From NCBI GenBank assembly GCA_903929765.1, contig CAIYVX010000001.1, positions 1-64,000 on the forward strand: a DNA stretch of 64,000 bases, read 5' to 3'. The notes under the pieces were generated by a model, which was not told where the DNA came from, did not search any database, and saw nothing but the letters and a program-made list of their open reading frames with translations. Origin of the DNA: an uncultured Planctomycetia bacterium (GTDB lineage: Bacteria; Planctomycetota; Phycisphaerae; FEN-1346; JAACEH01). Made by a program: the position numbers and the translations under genes. Shown piece by piece: positions 50,604 to 59,968 of the stretch; within the stretch, counting starts at the first letter, position 1; every line of letters starts with the position of its first letter.

Positions 50604-52952
50604 ATGGCGCACACGGGGCACACAGCAACAAAACATATGTGGCGTTTCTGGCGGGCCGGCGGTTTCGACCAGGTCCGCCTCGACTCTGGAGCCGATCTCC
50701 TCGCCCTCGATCAACTCGACCAGAAGCTCTGGGTTGCCCTGAGTTGTCCGACGCGCGGCCTGGAGTTCGATCCCCGCACCCTCGACCTCATCGACACCGA
50801 CCACGACGGCCGCATTCGCGCCCCGGAAATTCTCGCCGCCACACGCTGGGCCTGCGCGCTCCTGAAATCTCCCGACGCCCTGATTCACCGCTCCGCCGCT
50901 CTGCCTCTGGCGGCCATCAACGACGCCACGCCCGAAGGCCGGCAGTTACTCGCTTCCGCCCGCCAGATTCTCTCCGACCTCGGCAAGGCCGGCGCCGACG
51001 CCATCACCCTCGAAGAGACCGCCGACACCGCCCGCATTTTCGCCCAGACCAAATTCAACGGTGACGGCATCATTCCCCCGGGGTCCGCCGACGACCCCCA
51101 GGTCAAGGCCGTCATTGAGGAAATCATCGCCTGCCTCGGTTCCGTCACCGACCGCAGCGGCCTGCCCGGCGTCAACCAGGAAATGGTCGACCATTTCTTC
51201 GCCGCCGCTAGAGGCTATTGCGATTGGTGGACCCGCGCCGAAAGCCAACCCGCCGTGTTGCCCGTCGGCGAAGCCATCGCAGCCGCCGAAGCCGCCCTCG
51301 CCGCCGTCCGCCCAAAAATCAACGACTATTTCGTCCGCTGCCGCCTCGCCGCCTTTGACCCGCGAGCCGTGGCCGCCATGAACCGCCAGGAAGACGATTA
51401 CCTCGTCCTGGCCACCAAAGACTTGGCCATCGACTCCGCCGAAATCGCCGCCCTCCCGCTTTCCCAGATCGCCGCCGACAAGCCACTTGGCCTCAAGTCC
51501 GGCCTCAATCCCGCCTGGGCCGTGCCGATGACCGCCTTCGAGGCCCAGGTTGTCCGGCCGCTGATGGGTCAAAAGGAAGAGTTGACCGACGCCCAGTGGC
51601 AGGCCCTCAAGGACAAGTTCGTTGCCTTCGAGGCCTGGTCCGCCGAGAAGCCCGGCCTGGAGGTCGAAAAACTAGGCTTCCCCCGCCTGCGCGACCTCGT
51701 CTCCGGCGGCAGCCGCGCAGCCATCGCCGCCCTGATTGCCCGCGACCAGGCCCTCGCCGGCGAGGCCAACGCCATCGCCTCCGTCGACCGCCTTATTCGC
51801 TATCACTGCGACCTCCACACCCTGCTGACAAACTTTGTCTCATTTAAACATTTCTATGGACGTAGCGACAAGGCCGTCTTCCAGGCCGGCACCCTCTACC
51901 TCGACCAGCGCAGTTGCGACCTCTGCGTCCGCGTCGACGATTCCGCCCGCCACGCCCTTCTGGCCCACCTCAGCCAGGTTTATCTCGCCTACTGCGACCT
52001 TTCTCGCCCCGCCACCGGAGAGAAAATGTCCATCGCCGCCGCTTTCACCCGCGGCCACTCCGACAACCTCGTGGTCGGACGCAACGGCATTTTCTACGAT
52101 CGCCAGGGCCGCGACTGGGACGCCACCATCACGCGCATCATCGACAATCCGATCAGCGTCCGCCAGGCCTTCTGGTCGCCCTACAAGCGGCTCATCCGCT
52201 GGCTCAGCGACCAGGTGGCCAAGCGGGCCTCGTCCGCCGCCCTGGTGGTCGCCCCGCACCTGCAATCGGCCGTCACCTCGGTCGTGGCCCACGATGGTGT
52301 CTCGACTGTCACCACGGAAGTCGCCTCGGCTCCCACTCCCACCCCCGCACCCGCTCCCGCCGCGCCGCCAAAAAAACTCGACATCGGCATCGTGGCCGCT
52401 TTGGGCGTCGCCATGGGCGGCATCATGGCGGGATTGGGCTACATGGCCGATAAGCTTTTCGGGTTGTCCGAAAAGATCGGGACGGTGAACCTGGTGGCCC
52501 TGGTCATTATCGGTGGCATCCTGCTGATTTCGACGCCCTCGATGATCATCGCCTGGCTCAAGCTCCGCCAGCGCAACCTCGGCCCCATTCTTGACGCCAA
52601 CGGCTGGGCCGTCAACACCAGGGCCCGCATCAACATCCCCTTCGGCGCCTCGCTCACTCATGTCGCCGTCCTGCCCGAAGGTTCCCAGCGCAACCGCCGC
52701 GATCCATACGCCGAAAAGAAACATGGCCGCAACGGCCTGGTCCTGGCCCTGGTCCTCGGCGGCGCCGCCCTGGGACTCTGGTACTTCGGCGTCTTTGAAA
52801 AAATCTGCCCCGGCCTGTTCCCGAAATCGTCCTGGGTGATCGGACAATTGGGAAGTCTGGAAGGAAATGTCATCAACGGATCGAAGTCGCTGCTCAACCG
52901 TGCGCTGCCCTCGGCCGCTAACTCCGCCGCCTCCGCCGAAAAGCCCAGGTAA
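50604..52952 (+). CDS. large EF-hand membrane protein of unknown function
   Basis: A 782-residue protein. An EF-hand-like loop, DTDHDGRIRAPE, lies near residues 64-75 after LDQKLWVALSCPTRGLEFD. A roughly 500-residue helical cytosolic-type region follows, including CDLCVRVDDSARHALLAHLS and an NPISVRQAFWSPYKR segment. After a Pro-rich linker come three membrane helices (about 591-615, 631-652, 711-731). No signal peptide is present. Similar long proteins with this N-terminus occur in several phyla with no known role, as far as I recall. A PrsW-type protease gene follows. Confidence 0.65.
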   Translation: MAHTGHTATKHMWRFWRAGGFDQVRLDSGADLLALDQLDQKLWVALSCPTRGLEFDPRTLDLIDTDHDGRIRAPEILAATRWACALLKSPDALIHRSAALPLAAINDATPEGRQLLASARQILSDLGKAGADAITLEETADTARIFAQTKFNGDGIIPPGSADDPQVKAVIEEIIACLGSVTDRSGLPGVNQEMVDHFFAAARGYCDWWTRAESQPAVLPVGEAIAAAEAALAAVRPKINDYFVRCRLAAFDPRAVAAMNRQEDDYLVLATKDLAIDSAEIAALPLSQIAADKPLGLKSGLNPAWAVPMTAFEAQVVRPLMGQKEELTDAQWQALKDKFVAFEAWSAEKPGLEVEKLGFPRLRDLVSGGSRAAIAALIARDQALAGEANAIASVDRLIRYHCDLHTLLTNFVSFKHFYGRSDKAVFQAGTLYLDQRSCDLCVRVDDSARHALLAHLSQVYLAYCDLSRPATGEKMSIAAAFTRGHSDNLVVGRNGIFYDRQGRDWDATITRIIDNPISVRQAFWSPYKRLIRWLSDQVAKRASSAALVVAPHLQSAVTSVVAHDGVSTVTTEVASAPTPTPAPAPAAPPKKLDIGIVAALGVAMGGIMAGLGYMADKLFGLSEKIGTVNLVALVIIGGILLISTPSMIIAWLKLRQRNLGPILDANGWAVNTRARINIPFGASLTHVAVLPEGSQRNRRDPYAEKKHGRNGLVLALVLGGAALGLWYFGVFEKICPGLFPKSSWVIGQLGSLEGNVINGSKSLLNRALPSAANSAASAEKPR

Positions 52953-53016
52953 CCAGTGGCTTCGAGCGGCCGTTTTTTCATTTGCTTCCTCTGTCCCGTT
53001 GGTTAGATTATTCGAC

Positions 53017-54192
53017 ATGGACACTTATCAGATTACCTGTCCCGGTTGCCACGGCCAGTTCCAGGGTGCCCCGGTTTTGGCCGGCGCCGACGTGGTCTGC
53101 CCGTCCTGCCGCCTCCAGTTCAAAGCCCCCACGCTGCTCACGCCCATCCCAGCGCCCGACGCCGCTTCCCAAGTCCGGGGCTTCGCCGGCAAGCTCGTCG
53201 GACACATCACCCACCTGGCCGGCGAAGACGGACTCGAAGGCTTCAACGTCAAGCAACTTTTCTCCGAAGTCTTCTCCCGACATACCAGCCAGGAAGTCGA
53301 AGATTATTTCACCGTTGGCACGTCCCGCACCACGCCCGGCCTCGACGCCGTCGATCCTTCCTGGCCCCGACCCTGGGTCTTCTTCCGCACCTTCGTCGGC
53401 GCCCTGCTCGTCTACTTGGGCTTTCTCCTGGCCTGGAACCAGTTCAACAACATGAACCTCATCCCGGGCCTCATCATGGTCGGCTCCTTCGCCGTGCCCC
53501 TCGCGATGCTTATCTTCTTCTTCGAAATCAACGTCCGCCAGAACGTCTCCCTCTACCAAGTGGTCCGGCTGACCTTCGCCGGCGGCGTCCTCGCCCTCGT
53601 CCTTACCTGCGTCCTCTACTCCGTGACCGACGCCCTGAACGTCCAGTGGCTCGGCGCCCTGATTCCCGGACTGGCCGAGGAACCCGGCAAACTCCTGGGT
53701 CTCCTCCTGATCGTCAACTCCCTCCGCCATCGCCACATTCTCAACGGCCTTCTCTTCGGCGCTGCCATTGGTGCCGGCTTTGCCGCCTTCGAATCCGCCG
53801 GTTACGCCCTCCGCAGCGGCCTCCAGGATAGCGACACCATGATGAAACACACCATCATGATTCGCGGCCTCCTGGCCCCCTTCGGCCACATCGCCTGGAC
53901 CGCCATGTGCGCCGCCGCACTCTGGAAGGTCATGGGTACGGCCCGGTTCCAGTTCTCCATGCTCAAGGACCATCGCTTCCTGCGCATCTTCGCCTTCGCC
54001 GTCGCCCTTCATGCTCTCTGGGATTGCTCGCTGGATCTGCCGTTCTACGGCAAATACCTGCTTCTCGGCCTGGTCGCCTGGATCATCATCCTGGCCCTGA
54101 TTCAGGACGGGCTGAAGCAACTCCGCCGGGAAAAGGAAGCGGCCGCCGCAGCGCCGCCCGCTACCGCTCCGGTCGCCGCCCCCAACTCATAA
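53017..54192 (+). CDS. PrsW-type intramembrane metalloprotease with N-terminal zinc ribbon
   Basis: A 391-residue protein. The N-terminus is a zinc ribbon (CPGC and CPSC, residues about 8-32). The membrane part has about eight helices with the PrsW signatures: EEPGK at about 221-225 (EExxK glutamates), FGAAIGAGFAAFESAGY, GHIAWTAM (about 290) and HALWD (about 331). In Bacillus PrsW cleaves an anti-sigma factor; here the substrate is unknown. The start at 53017 gives the zinc-ribbon N-terminus. Confidence 0.85.
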   Translation: MDTYQITCPGCHGQFQGAPVLAGADVVCPSCRLQFKAPTLLTPIPAPDAASQVRGFAGKLVGHITHLAGEDGLEGFNVKQLFSEVFSRHTSQEVEDYFTVGTSRTTPGLDAVDPSWPRPWVFFRTFVGALLVYLGFLLAWNQFNNMNLIPGLIMVGSFAVPLAMLIFFFEINVRQNVSLYQVVRLTFAGGVLALVLTCVLYSVTDALNVQWLGALIPGLAEEPGKLLGLLLIVNSLRHRHILNGLLFGAAIGAGFAAFESAGYALRSGLQDSDTMMKHTIMIRGLLAPFGHIAWTAMCAAALWKVMGTARFQFSMLKDHRFLRIFAFAVALHALWDCSLDLPFYGKYLLLGLVAWIIILALIQDGLKQLRREKEAAAAAPPATAPVAAPNS

Positions 54193-54199
54193 TTACCAA

Positions 54200-56980
54200 T
54201 CACAACTCATCGATGCACCGTCCGGCCCACAGTTTCGCCTCGTGTCCCGGTCGGATCAGGCTCCCGGCATAATTCACCAAGTTTTTCAGCAGATTCCCGG
54301 CGATCGGCGACTTGTTGCCGAGGAGCCGCAGGGTGCAGGTCACAATGTGCCCCCGCCCCAAGGGAATGACGTCCAGGCACGAACCCCAGTGATAAACATC
54401 CGGCGTCGTCCAGACCTGGGCGCACAGCGTGCCGCTGATGATCTGGCCCCCGTTGGCCAGCACGTCGTCGGGGTTATGAAAGAACTGCGGTTCCACCGGC
54501 AGGTATTCATAGTCCATGATCCCCGGACCGGGCAGGCCTTGGAACACCGGATGATCCTGCCGGTACAGGCAATTCCGCATCATCCCCAGTTGCCGGATGG
54601 GCTTCTTCAGCAGGTGCCACCAGATCATCGGCCACGATTGCTCCAGCAGCACCAGCATGCCCCCGGCCTGGACGATGCGCCGGGCCGCGCCCAGATATTC
54701 CGGCACCAGAACCGGATGCGAGTCCTGAGCCAGGCCGATGAAGACCACCCGTTTCGACTCGCGATAGTTATTGCCGGTATTTTCCGCTTGAACCCCATGA
54801 GCCTCGAACGCACTTTTCAGTTTGCCCGTCAGGTCCAGCAGGGCCACGTCGTAGGTCTGCTCGGCCGGTTCCGGTAACACCGTAAACGTCATGCTATTCC
54901 GGCAAACCTCCTGGCCAGCGACCCTCAGCCGCGCCTGTATGACATATTTGCCGGCCGCCGCCGGCGCCGCCAAGGTCTCCTTCAGAATCCGATCCGCCCA
55001 CGTCCGGCCCGTTACCATTTTGCGGAAACACAGCACCGTTTTGCCGCTCTGATTCTTCAACTCCACCACGGCCTCGTACCGCCGGCCGGTCCGATCTTCA
55101 TTGATCAACCACGTTTGCAAGGTCAGCTTCTCCCCGGGCCGCACCGTCCGCGGATCGACGAACGGCGTGATCCACGGCGTACGGCTCGCCGCGGTGATGC
55201 CCGTGAAAATCCGTTTCGGATTGCGCCACAGGTCCATGGCCCCGAAAATTTCGCCCGAAGCGTCCGCCAGTTGGCAGAACGCATAGCCCTGCCAGTTCGG
55301 ATTCACCCGGATGTTCGACACCTCCAGCCGCGCCTCGTCGCCGCGTATTTTGTCAATCTCGGTGATCATCGCCTCGGTATTCTTCCAGATTCTCCGCATC
55401 CCGCCCTTGGCGAAAATCTTCTGCAGCGAATCGTAATAGCTCTGGTACTGGGCATATTCCTCCAGGCCCTTTTTTCTCTGCGCCGGCGTATAGTTGGCCA
55501 GCACTTCCTTGTATTGCATCGGCGCTTCCATCGCTCCGAACTCGCTGATCAGCGCCGGTACGCCCTTTTTCCCGGTGGTGCGGAACTTGGTCAAGCCCTC
55601 CTGCGTGGCCCCATAATACGCCCCGGCCAGCATGATCCGCGAAACTTTCTTCTCGTAAGGCCGATAGCAGTCCGTCTCGCCCCCGCTGGCGTCCCAGGCG
55701 CCGCTGACCCCGACCACCAGACGCGACGGGTCGATTTGGTGCGTGATCCTCATCAATTCGTAGCGCCGCAGTTTGATGGTGGCTTCGTTGGTCAGCTCAT
55801 TGAACAGGCACCAGAAAATCACCGACGGCCGGTTCCGGTCGCGCAGCACCAGTTCCCGCACCTCCCGCTCCGCCCGCGCCGCCGCTTTCTCGGTCGGTAC
55901 AATCCAACCCATCGGAGGCTCCGCCGATATCAGCAGCCCCATCTCGTCTGCCAGATCCAGTATCTCTTTGGTCGACGGCTTCAGATGAGCGCGAATGTAG
56001 TTGTACCCGTTGTCCTTGAGCAGTCGCATTTCCTTCAGGGCCATCGCCCGATTGTGCGGAAACACCAGCGTCACCGGATACACGCCCTGTTGCAGATACC
56101 CCTTTAGAACAAGCCGTTTTCCGTTCAACTGGAACTGGCCGTTCTTCACCTCGAAGTCCCGAAAGCCGAAACGAACCGTTGTGGCATGAATCTTCGTCTG
56201 GCCCTCCAGGACCGTCGCTTCCAGATCATAGAGAAACGGTGTTTCGCAATCCCAAGGGGTAAATTCCGTCAGCGCCCGTGAAAACGAAATCGTATTCTCT
56301 CCCCTCTTCAGCCGCACCGTCCGCCGCACCGTAAACAGCGACTCTCCGCGACCTTTATGCGGCTGCGCCGTCACCGCCAGTTGCACCGCCCGCGCCCCGC
56401 CCTGGTTCATGATGGTCACCGCCACCGCGATCTTCCGCCGCACGCACGACGCCTGCACGAAAACGTCTTCGATGAAAGTCTTCTCGGTAACCAGCAGCGT
56501 TACCTCCTGCCAGATGCCGCCGAAGTTGTGATACCAGCCGGCCTTCCACGACGGAATGTCCGTCTGCCGCAATGGGGCCGACGACACGAACCCGTCCACT
56601 GCCGTGTCACGCGGCGGATCGACCACCCGCACCGTAAGCTGATTCTTCCCCACGACCGCTTTGCCGCTCACGTCCAGCACGAATGGCGTGTACCCGCCCT
56701 CGTGGCTTCCGGCATACAAGCCGTTGACCCAGACCTGGCAGAAATAATTGACCGCGCCGAACCGGAGGCGGACGCACTTGCCTTCCGCCTCTTTCGGCAG
56801 TTCGAACGTGCGCATATACCACCCGGCTCCGTCGTAGCCCGGCCGGACCTGTTCCCACACACCCGGCACCTGCACCGGCACGCCCTTGGGAGGCTTTCGG
56901 TGAAAGTTCTTTTTACGCCCGCTGTTTTCCGGATCGAAGGCCACGGCCCAGGTGCCGTTGAGACTGATTGATTGCTGCAT
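54200..56980 (-). CDS. glycoside hydrolase family 2 protein
   Basis: A 926-residue protein. The N-terminal sugar-binding jelly roll begins SLNGTWAVAFDP and includes WYMRTFELP and FCQVWVNGLYAGSHEGGYTP. An Ig-like sandwich domain follows, then the TIM barrel with the acid/base in FWCLFNELTNE (E about 395) and the nucleophile in ISEFGAME (E about 482). A C-terminal part of about 280 residues has beta-rich and Rossmann-like (ThuA/GATase-like) character. There is no signal peptide, so it probably acts on imported oligosaccharides. Beta-galactosidase, beta-glucuronidase or beta-mannosidase cannot be told apart. Confidence 0.88.
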   Translation of the reverse strand: MQQSISLNGTWAVAFDPENSGRKKNFHRKPPKGVPVQVPGVWEQVRPGYDGAGWYMRTFELPKEAEGKCVRLRFGAVNYFCQVWVNGLYAGSHEGGYTPFVLDVSGKAVVGKNQLTVRVVDPPRDTAVDGFVSSAPLRQTDIPSWKAGWYHNFGGIWQEVTLLVTEKTFIEDVFVQASCVRRKIAVAVTIMNQGGARAVQLAVTAQPHKGRGESLFTVRRTVRLKRGENTISFSRALTEFTPWDCETPFLYDLEATVLEGQTKIHATTVRFGFRDFEVKNGQFQLNGKRLVLKGYLQQGVYPVTLVFPHNRAMALKEMRLLKDNGYNYIRAHLKPSTKEILDLADEMGLLISAEPPMGWIVPTEKAAARAEREVRELVLRDRNRPSVIFWCLFNELTNEATIKLRRYELMRITHQIDPSRLVVGVSGAWDASGGETDCYRPYEKKVSRIMLAGAYYGATQEGLTKFRTTGKKGVPALISEFGAMEAPMQYKEVLANYTPAQRKKGLEEYAQYQSYYDSLQKIFAKGGMRRIWKNTEAMITEIDKIRGDEARLEVSNIRVNPNWQGYAFCQLADASGEIFGAMDLWRNPKRIFTGITAASRTPWITPFVDPRTVRPGEKLTLQTWLINEDRTGRRYEAVVELKNQSGKTVLCFRKMVTGRTWADRILKETLAAPAAAGKYVIQARLRVAGQEVCRNSMTFTVLPEPAEQTYDVALLDLTGKLKSAFEAHGVQAENTGNNYRESKRVVFIGLAQDSHPVLVPEYLGAARRIVQAGGMLVLLEQSWPMIWWHLLKKPIRQLGMMRNCLYRQDHPVFQGLPGPGIMDYEYLPVEPQFFHNPDDVLANGGQIISGTLCAQVWTTPDVYHWGSCLDVIPLGRGHIVTCTLRLLGNKSPIAGNLLKNLVNYAGSLIRPGHEAKLWAGRCIDEL

Positions 56981-57060
56981 CCACTATCCTCCGTATGTGT
57001 TTGGGAACTGGATTGCCTTCCAATATACCACTCCGCCATGATAATCCGACACAAGAAAAT

Positions 57061-57084
57061 ACCGCTCAAGAAACCGCTCAAGAA
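57061..57084. repeat. 12-bp perfect tandem repeat upstream of the GH2 gene
   Basis: ACCGCTCAAGAA occurs twice back to back, followed by ACC, in the 161-bp gap between divergent genes. A loose CGTT-CTCA-AACG inverted pair lies at about 57099-57110. Both could be operator sites for GH2 control; nothing else is seen. Confidence 0.45.
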
Positions 57085-57141
57085 ACCTTACACCGTTCGT
57101 TCTCAAACGTTAATGTGTGACGCATCAGGAGGATAATCATT

Positions 57142-57327
57142 ATGAATCGCTCCACGCTCTTGACGGTCGCCGTCATCGTTTTGGGGTTAGCCTGGTGCAG
57201 TCTGGTGTTGGGCCAGACCGCGCCGCCGGTCTCGGCTCTGGACCAGGCCAAAAAACTCTACAGCGCCAAGCAGTATGCCGCGCCGGCCGACGCCCCGACC
57301 GTAACTCATCAGCCCCTATCCGAATAG
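57142..57327 (+). CDS. tiny exported protein
   Basis: A 61-residue protein with a strong AGGAGG site. Residues 1-24 form a signal peptide (LLTVAVIVLGLAWCSLVLG). The mature part starts QTAPPVSALDQAKKLYSAKQ, which looks like the beginning of a TPR helix pair that then stops. It may be a genuine small secreted peptide, or a longer gene truncated near the repeat at 57388. Not recognised. Confidence 0.5.
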   Translation: MNRSTLLTVAVIVLGLAWCSLVLGQTAPPVSALDQAKKLYSAKQYAAPADAPTVTHQPLSE

Positions 57328-57387
57328 TCTGAAGATCCAGGCCGGGTTGTCCGGGGCGACACCCGAAGTGAGGGTGTTGCCGTCTCC

Positions 57388-57433
57388 GGGTGCCACCTTT
57401 GAAGCCCCGGCTTTGCCGGGGCCAAAGTGTGTG
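57388..57433. repeat. palindromic repeat, ACTTTG family
   Basis: GGGTGCCACCTTTGAAG, a CCCCGGCTTTGCCGGGG core, then CCAAAGTGTGTG; the same architecture as 7687 and 12125. Confidence 0.75.
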
Positions 57434-57468
57434 CTTGGTCAAGCCAGCCCGCGCCCAATCTCAGAGTT

Positions 57469-58302
57469 CTACTCCCACCCCGCCCCGATCTCTTCCAGAA
57501 TCTTCTTCAGGGCCCGCGACGCCTGCCGAAACAACTCCGGACCGCTGAAACCCTGATTTTTCCCCGCGAAACTAAGGTGTGGCTCCAGCGATAGAAACCC
57601 GTCATACTTCCGGTTCTGGATCGCGTCGGCCAGGATCTCCCGCAGTCGCCCTTCGCCCTCGCCCGCCGGCGTGCAGTGCCACTGGGGCCGGTGCGACCCG
57701 TCCTTGATATGAAAATATCCCGTCACGTCGCCCAACACCTGCCAGGCCTGCCACGGGTCGAAATGGCGATGCACGAAGTTCCCCGGATCAAAGCACTGCA
57801 CCAGCCGCTCCCGGCCGCCGCAATAGTCGATGATCTCGCGGCAATGCTCCGGCGACATGCCGTAGAGGTCCGACTCGTTCTCGCAGAAAATCGTCACCGG
57901 CCGCCCCTGCGCCGCCTCCACCTTCTGCCGCATCCGCTCCAGCACCTCCGCCCGATGCTCCTCGATCCGACCGCCCTCCGGCGGGTAATAGCTGAACACG
58001 CGCACATACGCCGCCCCCATCCTTTCCGCCACGTCCAGGCTCCGCTTGAACCGATCCAGTTCCGGCCCGAAAGGCGTGTCGATCTTCACCTTCCCCACCG
58101 GCGAGGCGATGGCCGACACCCCGATCCCCGCGTCGTCGAGCCTCCGCCGGAATTCCTTCAGCTTCCCCGTCGCCAGGGCCAGCACGTTCTCGTTCCACAC
58201 GCCCCGAAACTCCAGGAACCGGAGGCCCTCGCTCCGCAGCACCGCGATCTGTTCCCCCGGTTCCGCCGAAATCTCGTCCGCAAGTCCCGTGATCTTCACC
58301 AT
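57469..58302 (-). CDS. sugar phosphate isomerase/epimerase-like TIM-barrel protein
   Basis: A 277-residue xylose-isomerase-like TIM barrel (AP endonuclease 2 fold). MVKITGLADEIS at the start, FLEFRGVWNENV, then IFCENESDLYG, LVQCFDPGNFV, GYFHIKDGSH and LSLEPHLSF place Glu, Asp, His and Glu at strand ends as the metal site. It probably isomerises or epimerises a sugar or inositol derivative; it may work with the nearby GH2 enzyme, though a small gene and a repeat intervene. Start at 58302 after GGAG. Confidence 0.8.
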   Translation of the reverse strand: MVKITGLADEISAEPGEQIAVLRSEGLRFLEFRGVWNENVLALATGKLKEFRRRLDDAGIGVSAIASPVGKVKIDTPFGPELDRFKRSLDVAERMGAAYVRVFSYYPPEGGRIEEHRAEVLERMRQKVEAAQGRPVTIFCENESDLYGMSPEHCREIIDYCGGRERLVQCFDPGNFVHRHFDPWQAWQVLGDVTGYFHIKDGSHRPQWHCTPAGEGEGRLREILADAIQNRKYDGFLSLEPHLSFAGKNQGFSGPELFRQASRALKKILEEIGAGWE

Positions 58303-58346
58303 AACGCCACTCCATATTGCTAAGCGTGAAAAAACTCCTTGCTCTT

Positions 58347-58853
58347 TCAGTCGGCCAGGCCGTATCTGTCGCGGATCTGTCGCAGACGTCTGAGACATGA
58401 TTCGTGGTTGGTCGGGTGATAGACAACCACTTCGACGAGTACCCCCGAAAGTCCCGCGACGACCCGGCGAATAGCTTCGAGACGCCCGTTGCCCTCGAAG
58501 GCGATGTAGTGGGACGGATCCTCGACCGCCACGTTAATCGGCGAAACCGACGGCATGCACCTATCCTGGAGAACACGGTCGACTCGTCCGGTTTCGATGA
58601 TGGCGCCACGATAGGCCATTAAGGATTTCGTGCGCTCGGCGACCAAATCGACGGCGGTGCGGCGCACGATGGGATGCAGCGACTTGATGGTTTCGAGGGG
58701 GACCAGGCGACGCTCGATTCGCTCCTTATGCCAATAGAGCGAGGCAACGGCGAAGTACGTCCGGAGATCGAGGGCGTCGAGGTGCCGCACTTCGTGGCGC
58801 TTGTCGCGCAGATAGCGCAGGAAGTCGAGCAGCCGGCGATATTTTATAATCAT
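58347..58853 (-). CDS. ParB-like N-domain protein of unknown role
   Basis: A 168-residue soluble protein. The segment SPINVAVEDPSHYIAFEGNG followed by RLEAIRRV resembles the ParB/sulfiredoxin core (GNGR with following helix). The N-terminal 80 residues are helical and basic (YRRLLDFLRYLRDKRHE). No HTH of ParB is visible. It overlaps the ABC permease stop by 4 bases, so it belongs to that operon. ParB-like domains can be CTPases, nucleases or kinases; which applies here cannot be told. Confidence 0.55.
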   Translation of the reverse strand: MIIKYRRLLDFLRYLRDKRHEVRHLDALDLRTYFAVASLYWHKERIERRLVPLETIKSLHPIVRRTAVDLVAERTKSLMAYRGAIIETGRVDRVLQDRCMPSVSPINVAVEDPSHYIAFEGNGRLEAIRRVVAGLSGVLVEVVVYHPTNHESCLRRLRQIRDRYGLAD

Positions 58854-59968
58854 GTCCTGTCTTCATTCAGGGTGGTCGTCATTATGCCCAGCACGAAGAC
58901 CACCGCGGCAAAGACCCCGATCACGGCGGCATACCCGAGCGCCGCCGTGTTGTCCGCAGAGACCATGGACGCCCGGAGCCCCTCGTTCACATAGTAGAGC
59001 GGCAGGATTCGGGCGAACTTCTGCAGGAAACCCGGCATCATCTCGACGGGAAAGAAGGTTCCGGAGAGGAACATCATCGGGAACATGAAGGCGTTGGCCG
59101 CCGCGGCGGCGCTCTCCGCCTCCCGGGCCACGCGGGTGAGGATCATTCCGAACCCGACGAAGGCGAAGACGTCCAGCACCACGAAGACCGGAAGCCAGGC
59201 ATTGATCTGGAGGCGGACGTGGAATACGGCATAGCTCACCAGCAGGATCACCACGGTGGCCAGGGCCGCGAGGAGGAACTGGTAGAGAATGTTCGACAGG
59301 ATCCAGTCGGTATGGGTGATGGGGGTGGTGGCCAGCTTCCGCAGGACGCCCTTCTGCCGGAGTTCCGCATTCACGTTCACCGCGCCGAACAGGCACGACG
59401 TCATCACGGCCATGGCAATGATGCCGGGGATGAAGAACTCGATGAACCGGTACTTCTTGGCCAGGATGGAGGTCTTGACTAAGTGGAGGAACGGCGGCTT
59501 CCCGGACAGTTTCTGGTTGGCCACGGCCAGCATCGCATCCAGAACCTGCATTTTCGTGGTCACCGCGCTGGCGCTGGGATCGTAAACAACGGTCAACGCA
59601 AAGGAGGCGTCAGGGTCGGCGATAATCATCTTTTGCATCAAGGACTTTTCAAAGCCTGCGGGAATGCCGAGGATCAGGTTCAGTTTGTGATCCTTGGCGT
59701 ACTGGGCGGCATTGAGGTCCGGGGCGATTGTGGTGATCTTGAAGCGGTCGCTGCCGGTGAGGGTCTGGACGAGTTGGGCGGACGACTTCGTCTGGTCGAG
59801 ATCCTGCACGCACAGATCGAAGCTCAGGTCGTCCTTGTCCATGAAAATGGTGCCGAAGACGAGGATCAGGATGACCGGAAAGGCAATCCTGAAGAAGACG
59901 GCCGTCTTCTCGCGGTAGAAGCTCTTGATGTCCACGACGAGATTGGCGCCGATAACTCGCAGGTTCAT
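58850..59968 (-). CDS. ABC-2 type transporter permease
   Basis: A 372-residue permease: one N-terminal helix (FFRIAFPVILILVFGTIF), an extracytoplasmic domain of about 140 residues, then five helices with the ABC-2 pattern, including FIPGIIAMAVMTSCLFGAVN and FMFPMMFLSGTFFPVEMMP. Its start overlaps the ATPase gene by 4 bases. It forms a half-exporter pair with that ATPase. Location in a polyketide operon suggests export of the product or a lipid. Confidence 0.88.
   Translation of the reverse strand: MNLRVIGANLVVDIKSFYREKTAVFFRIAFPVILILVFGTIFMDKDDLSFDLCVQDLDQTKSSAQLVQTLTGSDRFKITTIAPDLNAAQYAKDHKLNLILGIPAGFEKSLMQKMIIADPDASFALTVVYDPSASAVTTKMQVLDAMLAVANQKLSGKPPFLHLVKTSILAKKYRFIEFFIPGIIAMAVMTSCLFGAVNVNAELRQKGVLRKLATTPITHTDWILSNILYQFLLAALATVVILLVSYAVFHVRLQINAWLPVFVVLDVFAFVGFGMILTRVAREAESAAAAANAFMFPMMFLSGTFFPVEMMPGFLQKFARILPLYYVNEGLRASMVSADNTAALGYAAVIGVFAAVVFVLGIMTTTLNEDRT

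Noticed and set aside
6696-57433. Palindromic elements as insertion sequences or attachment sites
   Set aside because: No transposase or integrase frame, no target-site duplication that I can identify, and sizes of 20-100 bp; they are better called REP/MITE-like repeats.
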